NCBI GenBank assembly: GCA_973895155.1
Contig: OZ316891.1
Span: 21,204,001 to 21,268,000, forward strand
From: Marsupella aquatica
Taxonomy: Eukaryota > Marchantiophyta
Length of the DNA stretch: 64,000 nt
Direction of reading: 5' to 3'
The position numbers were made by a program, and so were the translations under genes. How positions within the stretch are numbered: the first letter of the stretch is position 1; every line of letters begins with the position of its first letter. The notes beneath the pieces were generated by a model, which was given only the letters and a program-made list of their open reading frames with translations, was not told the DNA's origin and made no database searches. Positions 25,301-38,309 of this stretch are shown here, one piece after another.

Positions 25301-28300
25301 TAAGATCCACCTTGCAAAATCAATGAACAAAAACAAAAAGAATACTTTCGAACGATTTGAAAATTCAAAATAGTATAACTTCTTTCTTAGTGGCTCTTCC
25401 TCTACAACCCACAACCTGGATCCCTAACAGCGAAACAAGCAGGCAATCTGACGAGGAGATGGCTGCGGACGGTTTTCAGACAAATCAAACGATGTGGAAG
25501 CACGGCAGAAAGATTAAGCGTGCATAATGAGGCCACTGCTGTTAAAACTATACCTCACAACTGTCGAGGATAAGAACTCTGAGCTTTGGACAGCCTCCAT
25601 CATCACTAAACACGTCGCAAACGGCATCTGTAAGATTTTCACACTCTGACAAATCGACTTCTCGTAGCAACGAGCACTGCAATGCCATGCTTGAGAGCCC
25701 ATTCTGCTGTCTTAAAACCAAACTCTGCAACACAAAAAAAATTCATGACATGATGATCGATGGTTCAGTGTAAACAAGACGAGGCGAAGGAGCTGCTTGC
25801 ATCCAAACCTCTGTGGCTTTCCTGTCAGAAACTACAATTTCACGCCGGACCCAAATTGCCAGTTCGAAGCTCTCGCACACAATGGAATATTTATCTAGAA
25901 ACAGCTTCATGCTGCCAAAAACACCCAATGCATGACAGAGGAGATAAGTACCTGAAGTGAACTGGAAGTGATATCAACTCGATTTAAGCTGGGACAATTG
26001 GAGAGATTCAATTTGGTTAGCGCAGGGCTTCGCAATGTCAACTCCACAAACCTGAAATCAAGTTTATTTAAGGACACATTAGTCAGAAGAGCTATGAGTA
26101 GATAGTCAAACACACAGCTGTTAGAAGTCTCAAGTTCTCAAAAAACTAGGAATATGTTAAACTTGCTTACTTGCGGTTGTTCGTGAGACTAATCTGTCGG
26201 AGGCGCGGTAGGTCCAATGATATTGCGGTCAATAACCAACAAAAATCTAGAGCAAGGTCCTGACGACAATTTCAAGCCCAGATGTGAGCACATTCGTTGG
26301 CACTCGCTAAGAGCTTATCCGACCCAAAAAGAGCCACTCCTACATCGTGCAACATTCTACCGACATAATCACGTTCGTCAACGAATTGAACGACCCATAA
26401 AAACGCATTTTAAGACACACAAGGAACTCTCTGAGGAAACTCGTACCACACCTACAAATATATATCACGACGCTTGCACAAATGAATATCAAACGAAAAT
26501 TGCTGCACTAAAAGAACGACGACGATAAAGCGTCTGACCTCTAACATGGCGCAGGAGGATAACGCTGCCATTGATGATGAAAGTATACCCTCACAACCCA
26601 TGAGCTTTAGCTCAATCAGCATTGGCATTCGTACACCCTTCGTACACAAACACAAAATCAGGGATTCTCCTTGCCACAGAAAAGAGCACATTGCACAGAG
26701 ATGATTTATAAATCAACAGAGATTCCCAATAAAAGGCATTTCTCAGGATGCTGATACAAGCAACACCATAATACAGATTCGAACAATGTCACAGAGACTA
26801 ATCAGTCAATATAAAGATAATAAAATTCTACTAGGAACCCTCACATTCTATCAGAGGAGACTGAAAGAACAGGAAACTCCGTCGCGTCCACATTTACTAA
26901 AAGAATGCGTTGTTTCGTTTTGAGAAAGCTTTCGATGGACCCTTACGTTGCAACGCAGCACTTTGTTTCAGATATTTCGATCTCTCCAGCCTCTCAGTTC
27001 TATATTTCATTCTAATATAAAAAGAGAAAACGGTAATGGGAAAGCACAAATGGCTTGCTTTGAGTATGAAGGGTCGCCTGCTTTCAGAGTGAATGAGTTC
27101 ACCGACGAATTACAATCATGATGAGAAATAATTACCTCCAGTGAAATGTTCGGACAGTACGACGCATCGAGAGTCCGCAGATTTGTGCAGGCCATTGAAA
27201 TTTCACGTAGTGTCTCATCACTCACATACGCACAATTGGACATGTCCAAAGATGCGAGCAATGGACAAGCTGTGGCAGCAGCTCTTACACCGGAATCAGA
27301 TAGCTTATGACAAGATGACACGTCTAAACATACGAGCCGAGGACAGATCAATGTGGCAGAAGCTGTCCCAGTCCGCTTCAAAGAAAGAAAGTCCAGTTGA
27401 GGACACCTGCGTAGGACAACACTGACGCTCATTGGTTGGCAGGACCTCGCCGACTCTCAAGACCAAGACAACGAAAAACACAACTAGATTCAGTAGCATG
27501 TTTAAAAAAACTTTATATAAGGACGAACAACGCTTTGAGACCAATGGACTGGTAGATGTCCTGTATCGTCAGATCCTGACCTGATTGCTATCCGGAGCAC
27601 ACGACATCTGAAGATTGACAGGCGACGCAATGACTCGTGGCGAAGTACTATTTCTTGAGCACCGCCACTTCCCAGAGTTGCATCTGAAATGCTAAGGTTT
27701 TGAAGCGAAGAACACTCGACCGCTAAAGCATAAAAAAATCCATCACTAAACAATCCTTTACTTAAATTCAACACCTCTAAGTTCCTGTAAACACAACAAC
27801 AAACGAAAATGGGTAAGAACTCCAGCAAGAAAAAGGCAGAAGAAAAAATCTTGGAACCACCGTATTACCATGTAAACCACAAAGGAAGATCAGACACAGC
27901 AGAAAGAGTGCATATGAAATTATCCAGAGGCATCACCTCAATGATCTCATTGCCTCCCGCACCAAAACTTCATCCACACAGATTGTACCCCTGAGATTCA
28001 GAGTAGTTGCCTTGGGATACCTGAGACACAGCAGTCCAACTGGCCAGTCCCAACCACGTTACAAACAAGTTCCCACACAGATTAAACAATTCCTGTGCAT
28101 TTCCAGTGAAACCTGCTCAACATTGTCAAACGCGTTCATAAGAGGAAGCCAGTCGACGCCATTAAAACATTCACATAACATGACCTATGCTTTCCCTCCC
28201 ATCTTCACATGACAAAACTCGGAGGTCAATATTGTACCTTGCTCATGACTGACACGGCGCCCTTCAAAGTTCAAGACCTTCCAAAAATCTTCGTGGGCAC

Positions 28301-30941
28301 TCGCCGCTCGCCACTGTTTGCAGACCATAGCTGCTTGGCAAAGGGCAGTGTCATTGAGGAAGGAGAATACCTGCACAAAACATCGATCTAGGTTACTTCC
28401 TCAAGATAAATATTTCAACAAAGACTTCCATGGGCACTCATCATACACAACAGCTCTAGCAGGCAGGTTCCGGACAGAGAAAATTCCCACTTAACAAAGA
28501 ACAACTACAAGTATTCCTTCTCCAAAAACGAAGGACTGTAAGCAGAGGGGCCAGCTATGAGTCTCAAGCTTCCAAGGATCCCAGTGATTAGGAAGCTTGC
28601 AATAGTACAATGTTTTATCGGGAACCCAGTAAAACATTACCGTATAATGTCCCCATTAAAACATTATATGATGAAAGTGCCCATAATACTTGGCATGGAT
28701 CAACGTAGTGAAAGAAGTAGACAACACTCCAGAATGACGAGTTCCAAACCTTGTGTAATAGATCGTCCGTAAGGTCCATGCGGACCTTACCATCATCCAT
28801 GTCGGCGGCGGAAACACTTTGTTCACCATCATCACCATCCTCTCCTCCAGCATTGTCTGAATGCAAGCGTTCGCCCTCGTCATCTTGAGATTGTGGGGGC
28901 AATAAAGGTGCAGTTGGAGGAGGCGGTTGGCCCTCTCGATCTAATCCTGAAGGTGATCCTGGTCGTGAGGATGATGAAGGAGAAGAACCACGTGAAGGAG
29001 CGGTAGGATGATGCCGACTGAAAGCAACATATGAAGACCTCATGAGCGACAGTTTTCAGAAAGCGTAGAGCGAATGGAGACCATAAAATGTACATATTGC
29101 GAGCATATAAATTGTGTAATCCGACGATCTGGTTCATACGTACAACCAACGGCATAGGTTGGACGATTCAGCCTATACTCGGTTTCTGTAAACTTCCACC
29201 ACTTGAATCACAGGGTGGACTTTCACTTTGTATATGTGTTGTGCTTTATCTCCGTAAACCACAGTAAAGCCTAGACAATGCCAATGTTACTGTGGTTTCT
29301 GAGGCACAAGATTGTTCGAAGGACCATCTGCTTTCGAGACGCAACAAATCGGAATTGACAACACTAGGTTAATGAACTACAAGCTATCATTTAAATTGAC
29401 GAAACATTCCAGTGTTCGCTAAATCCTATCCAGGGTTCAAATCTATAAGCCCGCCTGTGCGTGCCCATATGTCCTGGTCCGTATCATCAGACTACGTATC
29501 GAGAAGTCACGAGAGAGCGAGAGAAGTAATGCCACGGTCGACTCACTACTATAATACTCTACGATGCGCAATGACAATTCCGAAGCTACTAAAACTGTCA
29601 GCTTACAGCTCAGGATACTTCATTAAAATTCATAATTTTTTCATAAAAGAGCTTAAAGTAAGTGGGCTACTGGATTCAAGTTGATATAACGACCAAGACT
29701 TAGTGACCGTCCTGAACAGCTAGGGTTGACACAGCTGCCTTGAGTGTAACCACAACAGAACCAGAAGCCTCTACCCCTTTCGAGGGTTGAAATTCAATGT
29801 GGTATTGTGCGAGAGTTGGAAACCTTCGAGACAGGGAAACGAGAAACTCAAAAACCTAACGCCTGAATTTTTCAACAACGTCGATTGGATAATTATTCAT
29901 GGCAGAAGTCAAATATTCCAGGGCAACTTACGACGGTAGAGTTTGCAAGAACTTCGCACGCTTGTGGAAATTTTCGGGACCCCGACGCATAGATCTGGGT
30001 GCAGGTTGGGGGTGGTTGGTGCGTTCGACCTCTGATCCGAAGGCTTCCACTTCTGAAGACCCCCCGACGTGCACAACGGGCAACTCGGCCGACACTGCGC
30101 GGGAACTTTCAGGAGCAGACTGCATTGCCATACCTTCGGCGAGCCCATCGGAAGAACCGAGAAGAGAAAACACATTAGCCCTACTGACGAACAGCCTGAG
30201 GCGTTCAGCGCTTAGGTGTGCGGGCAATTCCCCGCCCGGATCATATCGGTCGGTAAGATCCATATCATCATCCACTAGTGCATCCCGAGTGGCCGCGCTG
30301 AGGTCTGGAACTGGATTTGAGGCTGTGCACAAAGCACCCCCTGCCCACGTTGCCTCGTTGAGCTCCAATGGCAACGGGCGCTCCCTTCTTGGATCGAACT
30401 CATCAGTCCCACTCTCATCGTCCTTGTAGAGCCTCCAACCTCCGCTGGATTGTGGGGACTGAGGTGCAGGTGCCCAAGGAGGATAAGCTACTGCCTGTCT
30501 TAGTACTTGCCGTTGCCTGCCAGCCCACATGCTCGGAGGAGCCCTGTCACAAGGAATTGGCTGGCGTAATTCATCTGGTGGCTGTTCATTTTTGCCGCCT
30601 CTACGGACAGGGCCATCGTCACCACTAGTGCCAAGAAACGCATTACTATTATCCACCTCGACGGCCGGTCCGTTACTCTGTCCTTCGCCACTCCTCGCCG
30701 CATCCACTCTGTATCCATCCCTAAGCTTCTCCTCTCGGAAGACCCTTGAAAGACTAACGACTCCCCTGAAGCTACTCCTCCACGCCGGGCTCGTGGGTGC
30801 AGCAGCAGCAGTACCACTGACGGGTGACTCCACTGCGACGCCCTGTCTGATCTCCTCTTCCACTGTCATCGCTTCCGCTACAGCCTCTTCTATCATTCTT
30901 CCCTCCCACCAGTCGTCCTCTTGCGATCCACTCGCTGTCAT
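22348..30941 (-). CDS. F-box/LRR protein of the FBL15/SLOMO type
   Basis: Substrate adaptor of an SCF ubiquitin ligase; Arabidopsis FBL15 (SLOMO) acts in auxin homeostasis and leaf initiation. Eighteen exons, from the 5' end: 30941-29932, 29038-28750, 28370-28238, 28112-28067, 28020-27937, 27784-27581, 27406-27136, 26637-26539, 26259-26171, 26051-25952, 25724-25554, 25127-24975, 24725-24565, 24398-24200, 23907-23198, 23018-22955, 22658-22572, 22425-22348. They total 3948 bases, 1315 residues, and all phases agree. A low-complexity acidic N terminus (~430 residues, with HKRAK near its end) precedes the F-box (DLTDDLLHKVFSFL, then CKQWR), followed by about 25 leucine-rich repeats and a CPGLKRL tail. 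The 46-base fourth exon is the weakest call: it is placed by phase and by a partial match to the family. The frame is open to 31208, but the ATG at 30941 has the better context and avoids an odd hydrophobic leader. Confidence 0.92.
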
Positions 30942-31208
30942 GTCACGAGATTGTCCGTAGTCGACAAGGAAAGGGCACGGGAACAGAGTGGAAGAGAGTA
31001 AACGGTTCTCAGAAAAACGGCACGTTACTCCCTTACTCCCAAAGAGTGCGGGTAAAACACAGAGGTCGCCGCCACGATTACCAGAGGGGAAGATGCACGC
31101 AGACAGGAAAAGCAGTAGAAATACAATCGCCCGAACGAGGGCCAGCGCAGGATCAGTCCAGGTGCAACAATGCAGGTGAGCACGAAAGTGAGGTAACGAA
31201 ATCACCAC

Positions 31209-32870
31209 CCGAACAAGTTAGTCTAAAGAGTTTTGCAAAGGTGGTGCAGGAAGAACAAACGACAGGAAGTAGTTGTAGTAGAATGGACAGATGATGATCA
31301 CGAAGACGACCACCAAACCCAGCCACAAGCGTTTCGAAGCCCGTAAAGAGCAACGAGCCAATTTCCTTTATTTGCCCTACACCTGTATCCAGCCAATGAG
31401 CAACCCAGCCCAAACCAACAATCCGCCTCCTAAAGCTCCACTTTGCATACCCAGTAGAACGATCAATCACCAGCACCGCCCCAACTCTGCCAATCCGCCC
31501 CTCAACCAACAAAAATAGCAGCTGTTGCTCGTCCTCCTCTCGTCTCTCCTCCTCCGGACTCTTCCCTCCACATCACCATTTCGCCTCCCAGTCAACGTCG
31601 AGCATCCTCGCTCCACTCACACACTCAACGCACGACGACCGCCCCTCAACGAACATTCATTTTTCAGATGCCTTCTGCGGCCCTGCCTTGTCTTCCTGCC
31701 ACCAGAACCATTGCCATCCCTTCCGGTCGACATACCTAAATACAAAAACTACACCTCACCTCAACTCAACTCAGCAGACGACCACATCGCCGTACAAGAC
31801 TGATTGTCCCGATGACATTCGTCGTGCCAAGCCCTTACAATTTCCCTCCCCTCCTCGTCAGCCTTTCTGTTTTTGTGGCACCACCACCAGACCCAGCAAC
31901 CTACTGCTGCTGCGTTACCGTCTTTAGAGCACCACCACCACAACCGGCAACCTATATTATTTTAAGTGCTCTGCTGCACCCATCGCAGCCCAAAAGCCAG
32001 CCACCACCCAGCCAGTCAACTGCAGCACAGTGCTGTAGAGTCTGGAGGGAAGCTAGCGACAGCCCGGTTCTTTTTCGCATTCCAGGCCTATCAATCCAGC
32101 AGCAGCGAGCAGCAGCAGACCACATCGACAAGTGAACTCTACGGAACTCTACGTCGCGATGTCGCGACTAATTATTATCGACGATCGACTGCTCCGCCGC
32201 ACCACAACTGTACCAACAAACAGCCAACTTCCCTTTCTTCCTCCTTCCTACGGCCTTCCTCCTCTCTCGTTCCTCATCCGTTTATTAGCCTTTCCACTTT
32301 CCTCTTTCCGTCCCATTCGGACTCCTCCTCCCTTCTTGCAAAGCATTATTCTTCCCATTATTTTCTTCCCATTCTCTCACCCGATCAGCAAAGCCCGACG
32401 ACCGGCTCGAATCAAAAACCTCGTTCGTTCGTTCGCTCCTTCCCTCCTTCCCTCCCTCCCTCTCTTTCCTTCCCGATTTGCAGCGCTACAGTCGCCGTTA
32501 TTATTATTAGTACACCACTGTAGGTGCTCTTTTTCTCTCTGCCACCTTCTTCGTCATCGCCGGAGTTCTTCGTGTTTTTTCCTCCTTTCTTGTGTTCGTC
32601 GTCGGCCAAAGAACGAGAAAGAGAAGACGAAGCAGAAAAGAACGGAAGAGGGAAACAGAGTTCGTTCCAACGTCCATCCACGGACCGGACGGACAGACGA
32701 ACGGACGGAAGGACAAGGCCGGGGGGGGACCGCCGGACGGGGCGGATGGGCTGGGGGGACCAGACGCCACTCGTTCAGCTAAAAAACAGCTAAAGTACCG
32801 GAGTTCTGTAGAGCGTTTTTCTAGTGGCCAAAACTCACTAGATTCCATTTCGTCAACTCGCTACTGTAGA
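31209..32870. promoter_or_regulatory. Pyrimidine-rich 5' flank of the F-box/LRR gene
   Basis: Over a kilobase of C/T bias on the plus strand (G/A on the gene strand) carries simple repeats. These are cgttcgttcgttcg followed by ccttccctccctccct near 32420-32475, cagcagcag words near 31990-32115, and acgg-type repeats with long G runs near 32685-32760. Several long plus-strand frames cross it, but their residues are serine/proline-rich composition artefacts. It is probably leader and promoter of the minus-strand gene, which lies directly downstream on its strand. Confidence 0.45.
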
Positions 32871-33070
32871 TAAGCCTTTTCACTGTTGGCTAAAATGGAA
32901 TACTTTTTTTTCCCTTCCATGGGCCGGTTTCCACCCACCTGCAGTAGTCGGCCAAAATTAGCTACAGTAGATTCCATTTCTCTTAAATGTTTTTCCACAT
33001 TTGGCTAAAAATAAGCTAGTCTTTTCTACTTCCATGAGCAAGTTTTCCCACCCACCTACAGTAGTCACAG
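32862..33070. repeat. Degenerate ~110-bp tandem repeat
   Basis: Two successive copies share the order: ctac(a/t)gtag, then ttttccac or tttcac, then ttggctaaaa, then acttccatg, then ccacccacctgcagtag or ccacccacctacagtag. The first spans about 32862-32955 and the second about 32962-33067. A partial third echo lies upstream near 32790-32860. Confidence 0.6.
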
Positions 33071-33811
33071 ACTCCCTTACAGCCAGAATCTGGCAACCAT
33101 CCATGAATCTAGGGAGATCTGACATCAAATCAGATCTGTCCATTTCTTGATCCGTTTACAAAACTGAGGATCTCAAATTCTGTTCAGCCAGCTTCTCGTG
33201 GCAGGTTTTCAGTTTTGCAAAAAGGGATAGACAACAAAATAGGCTGGAAGTGGATTTGAAATGGCCCTCAACAGGATCCTCTGCATGTCTGGTACTCTGG
33301 TCCATCAGCTCACGGCGACCCACGAGAAAGATGGAGAGATAGAGAAGGTACTCGAAATAGCTTGTGGTTCTGAGATGAATGACTGCTGAGCATCCCTATT
33401 GATGCTTTGGGAGCATTCTATCGAAGTAAGTGGTAAAATGTGTGCAGCATCAATTAACACAGACCAACATTTATTTCTCTGTTCAAGTAGGACGAAGGTG
33501 AAAACGATCAGAATCCTCAAATGCGATGGATTTCCTTGCTGAGTTGAATTGAATGCTACTGACATTCAACAGTCTTTTTAACACCAAAAAGGACAGCCGT
33601 TAAGGAAGCGATGAGCATATCAAACCGATCAGAGTACTATTTTAATTATATGAGCGAGTTGACTATTTTCTCCTTCACACAATACTACATTTTCCAACCT
33701 GGCCAAAAAGAAAAAACAGAGCGCCAGGGGACAGGATCAATCAGGAGCACCCCTTACCAGCCTTGTTCAGAACTTGACTGTGGGACAATCACTTATTAAA
33801 GTGTAGGGTCG

Positions 33812-33888
33812 CCCATGGGCTGGAGGGGGTTATGGAATGTCCCCCTCAGCTCACTGCCATCAGAGAATAACCCCCTCCTGCACATGGG
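33812..33888. repeat. Inverted repeat, 23-bp arms
   Basis: The left arm cccatgggctggagggggtt (33812 onward) pairs with aataaccccctcctgcac ending at 33888, with about three mismatches and a 31-base loop. Direct repeats of ccttgtttacgg follow at about 33990-34050. This may be one end of a small foldback element. Confidence 0.6.
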
Positions 33889-36404
33889 TTACCAAGCCTA
33901 AACTTTCCTGGTAAGTTTCCTTGTGTATTTTCATTGAAGATTATGTGCCATAACCCTGGAACATCTTGTGGGTTTAACTTATTTACCTTGTTTACGGTAA
34001 GTTAAGGTTATTTAATTACTAATAAGTTACCTTATTTATCTTGTTTACGGACCCCACTAGAGGTCCCTTCCAAAATTCCCGACACCACATTGTGCCACAT
34101 CAACAACAACCGTAACAAACAAGACTCGTCGGTTTTGTGAATCAAACTTATAGTTTTCATTCGTGTTTGTGTCAATTTGGGTGTAAATTTTGGGACGCCG
34201 TGCCATAAAAAGAAAAGTAAAACCTTTGGAAATGCAAAGAGCAAGACGGTTAAAACTGTCACTATGTAACCGTTTTAGTTACATTTCCAATTTTAAAACT
34301 TCAATTCAAAGATTTATAAAAAGTATTTTTCATATAATAAATAATGACTAACTTGATAACTTCCTTGTTAAACCGCAACTCCCGGTATGTAAGGACCTCT
34401 CGTATTGTACGGCCATTAATGCTGGGAAGAGCACATAGAAACCTAGGATCGGGGAGGAGGAATGGCTGGAATCTTGAAAGTTCATCAAATTTTAGACTCA
34501 AAACTATTTACTCATTCTCACAACAAAAAATACCCAGTCGTAGATCTCATTGAGATCTTTCTTTTGCACTCTAGATCTCCGTCTGACATGGATGAATAAG
34601 ATTTCTAGAGGCATTACAAAATGGACGGCAAAGATCATAAAATCAACAAAATCGACGACTAGGAAGACTTGGATTTTCATTTGAAAAATATTAACCCATT
34701 TGCAAAACGGACAGAACCCATCCATAAATCTATTTGAGATCTTTCTTTTGAGCCATAGATTGGCCATTATGATGGACGGACGAGATTTCCGGAGATAAGA
34801 AATGGAGACAGCTCAGATCGACTCTTCCCCTTGATTTTATTAGCCAAGGGGTCCACGAACTAATTATTCAACTATTTAGAGTATGAAGAGTTGCACATTG
34901 AAATAGATAGATGAGTCAGAGGACAAAGAATAAATGGAGGATTCTAAGTGCACTGAATTTTAAAGGTAGTTAAGACAATTTCATTGCAGACAAATTCTAC
35001 TTATAAACCACCGACTATCAGCTAAAGTGGTCGCCTAAGCTTCTAGAGTGAAGCTCGTAGACCATAACTCCATGGCTCATCATGTGGATGTAAAACTCAT
35101 GACTATGATGTATGTCAAATGATAATCATGCATACTTTTTATCATGATTTTTATATTGCATTAGAAGATGGGTTCTATGCTCACACCATGACATATGTGC
35201 ATAGAAAAGAGTATGATGTGTTATAAATGATTATTTAAATGATGACATGCATGATAGTTTTTTATCATTCAAAGAATGTGAGTAAGGTATACATTTTGGT
35301 GATATTTTTATTGTCCTCCTAGTAGAAGTACATTCATGATAATACCTAGGGTAATTCTCCATGCAAAAAGTTTTCCTTAGTAACTCTGTCTAGACAATGC
35401 ATGTAACATTCCATAGAGTTCATTCAAAATATTACTTTGTCCATAGTAGTTGTCTTAGAGTCCCTAGGTATTACTCTACCCATAGAGGTATGGTGTTCCT
35501 TACTTTTGCTTGTTACTCTTCTATGCATAGTACATAGCCAAAGGGTTTCTAAATTACTTTGGTAATGTTAGAGAAGTTTAAAAGTTTCTTGGGTTAATTA
35601 AGTTCTCTTGGTAAATGTTTAGAATAGTTGAAGAGTTTATTTTCACTTGTCATTATTTCAAAAATATCTAAATTCAATAGAAAATTGAAACTGACTATGA
35701 GTAATTAATCTGTGGACCCCCATGTTCATCCAAGGAATGTGTGTGTGATTAAGTGAAATCAATTTTCATCAAGGCGGTAACCGACAGTTTTGAGTCTCCT
35801 GATGGTGTTGGTGTGTGCTCGTACAAAAACAATGCTCAAAAGATAAAGATTTATCAAATGGAAGGTTGAATGTGGAGGAATTGAGTTTTTTTATAGGTTT
35901 TGCTTACACATTGGAGAAATCATCTCTCAACTATTCTTGATTGATTGTTTGTGAGCCCGTTTGTGAGTTACATTGAGCATTACCCCACAAGACAAACGGG
36001 AGCACAACACTCAGCTGTTGGCAAAAGAGCGTTTGTCGATTCGGTGGGAAGAACACACAAAATGAACGAGCCATCACTTCACACAACGGATTTGTAGTTA
36101 TTTTTATTTAAGAAAGCTATGGTGTGAGGGGAAGACCAACAATTGTTTCTTTGACATAGAGGTTGCATTTGGCATCAACCTGTGTTCATAGTGAGCTTTA
36201 GTTGAAGACTACCTAAGAGATGCAAACAATTCAAGCCGGGAAGCAAGCATTGTGGACAAGCGATGATGACCTAATCAAAGAAATCAATTTGTAGCGGCTA
36301 AGTTTGTGACGGTGACGAGATTGTGATATCTCTTAATCGAGAAAGGGTTTCCAATGAGCCTCAGATTGACAAATTTTTTCAAGTTCCATATGAGTTTTTG
36401 AATT

Positions 36405-36835
36405 TCTTTGCCTTTCCAATGACTGTGAGTATAAGAAATTTTGATCATGAGTTCATGAATTCTTTTAGCTTTCCAACATTGAGTCCGACATTGATAAATT
36501 TCATGTCAGATTTTGTCACGACAAGAGATCAAGAGGTTTTCAATCTCTTTAGCTTTCTAATGTGTGATATTGAAATTATTTGTCAAGAAATAGAGAGATC
36601 ATGAGTATCTAAATTTCTCTAGCTTTCCAATGAAACTAACATTCATAGATTTTATCAAGTACTAATTAGATGATGAGTTTTAATTTTACTCTAGCTTTCC
36701 AATGAGTGTGACATTGAGAGATTTTATCAAGACATTATTAAAGAGGTCACGAGTTTCTTGATCTTGAGTTTTCCAATGAATCAAATATGGGCAGATTTTA
36801 TCAAGTACTAAGGAGATTTATTATTTAGTTTTACA
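36405..36835. repeat. Degenerate array built on agctttccaatgag
   Basis: Six variants of ctttccaatgagtgtgacat, usually followed by tgatagattttatcaag, occur near 36410, 36469, 36552, 36623, 36703 and 36768. Spacing is irregular, between 59 and 83 bases. It is an old tandem array without coding signs. Confidence 0.6.
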
Positions 36836-37730
36836 ATGTGAAGCAAAAGGGGTTTTAACTATGTACATTTCAATCTATCAATTGCTTTTTTCAAACTTGC
36901 AAACAATTAAAAAATACAAGCATTTGATATAAAACACTGATATATCTTTGACAAACATCAAAATGGTAAGTTTGTTTTACTAAATCACATCTCTTCCTTT
37001 GTATTTTGGTTTTTTTACGTTTAATATTTATGGCATGGTGCCCCAAAATTACGTTGCTTTTGCCACAAACAGGAATGTGCACATTTGTTATGGTTAAAAG
37101 TATGATCATTCCTGTTTGTGGCTGGTTGTGATGATGTGATGCAACCTCATGGCAGAGAATTTGCAAGAGACCCCTAATGGGGTCCATAAACATTTATATA
37201 TCAATCATCACTCATCCAAATATTATTTTCTTTCACCCCTATTTTTTTTTTTCTTGAAATGTTACTTTTCAATTTTTCATTGATTTTATTATTATACAGC
37301 CTAATTATTTTTCTTTGCTTTGCCTTAAACATGAATAATAAATTTGGTTCTTCTTGCACAATTAACTATTTTTGTTTGTGACAAATCATGTAGATGTGAT
37401 TGCACATGCATCCAAGAATTCTGGAAAGAAAATTCACATGGGTCTATAACCATAACTTTTTGCTCTAAATATTAATTAAATGTCATGATCATGAGTGGGC
37501 TAGTGGAAAAAACAAAACAAAACTTTGACACAACCGTATGAAAAAACAAGTGTCATTTGTTTATGACCAAAAGCTATATCCACAAGCGTGAAACTTTGAG
37601 ATACCCTAATAAAACATTTTTTGTGGTACTTTTTCCTAGTATTTATGCATTCGTTTCTCCTCTCGTAGTTATCAACTGTTCGATTGAGCCAGGCCCTACT
37701 CCACTTGGCGACGAAGAATTGGTCATCCTT

Positions 37731-37986
37731 GGCATGCAAATTATAGCAATAGGCATGCAAACGACAGATATGTCACTCTGCCAAAAACAACCCAACAAGG
37801 AGACAATTGGCATGCAAACCATAGATATATCACTCTGCCAAAAACAACCCAACAAGGAGACTATTGGCATGCAAACCATAGATATATCACTCTGCCAAAA
37901 ACAACCCAACAAGGAGACAATTGGCATGCAAGTTCGAGAAAATCACAGAGACATTTGGCATGCAAGTTTGGGAGAATCACAGAGTA
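37731..37986. repeat. 57-bp tandem array plus 34-bp tail repeats
   Basis: Full 57-base units start at ggcatgc, positions 37752, 37809 and 37866, after a partial copy at 37731. The last two are almost identical. Two further ggcatgcaagtt units of 34 bases follow at 37923 and 37957. Because 57 is a multiple of three, a 177-codon frame (37557-38090) stays open with a 19-residue periodicity. I found no other coding sign, so it is listed as repeat only. Confidence 0.85.
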
Positions 37987-38309
37987 CGACTGTACCACGT
38001 TGTAGTACATTCATTTATGATTACAATGTGCCGACAGCGACGAGTTCTCCTATCACTCCACGATGTCCCATCATGGCTGACACGAGTTGATGAGATTGCA
38101 GTTTTCACTGAAGAGATCGAAGCACGGATCTTAGTTCTCGCGCAAATTAGTTCGGGCTCTTTCCAGTAACGTACTTGGCTTCTTGGTAGAGAAGAGAGCT
38201 TGGCTCGGGACAACCTTCTGCAGCATCCAACTGATCGCATCCAACTGATCTAGCTGAAATCATTTTCCCATACGAGTTGGTGAGATTGCAGTTTTCGCTG
38301 AATAGATCA

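Larger units (their letters stand above)
33071..37730. other. AT-rich intergenic DNA, no gene
   Basis: No open frame has family resemblance. The stretch contains a G/C hairpin (33812-33888), a loose direct repeat of tttgagatctttcttttg-type sequence near 34543 and 34726, and a degenerate repeat array near 36400-36830. The remainder is AT-rich without visible structure. Confidence 0.5.

Noticed and set aside
29400-29470. B-box-like word ggttcaaatct near 29434
   Set aside because: No A box at a suitable distance and no cloverleaf can be drawn, so it is not a tRNA gene; it lies in intron 1 of the F-box/LRR gene.
29899-30429. 176-codon plus-strand frame
   Set aside because: It is the opposite-strand shadow of exon 1 of the F-box/LRR gene, whose reading is supported by splicing phase and continuity.
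31966-32782. Long plus-strand frames (185 and 216 codons)
   Set aside because: They arise from pyrimidine-rich simple repeats (ctcc, cttc) in the 5' flank of the minus-strand gene; residues are mostly Ser, Pro and Leu without a motif.
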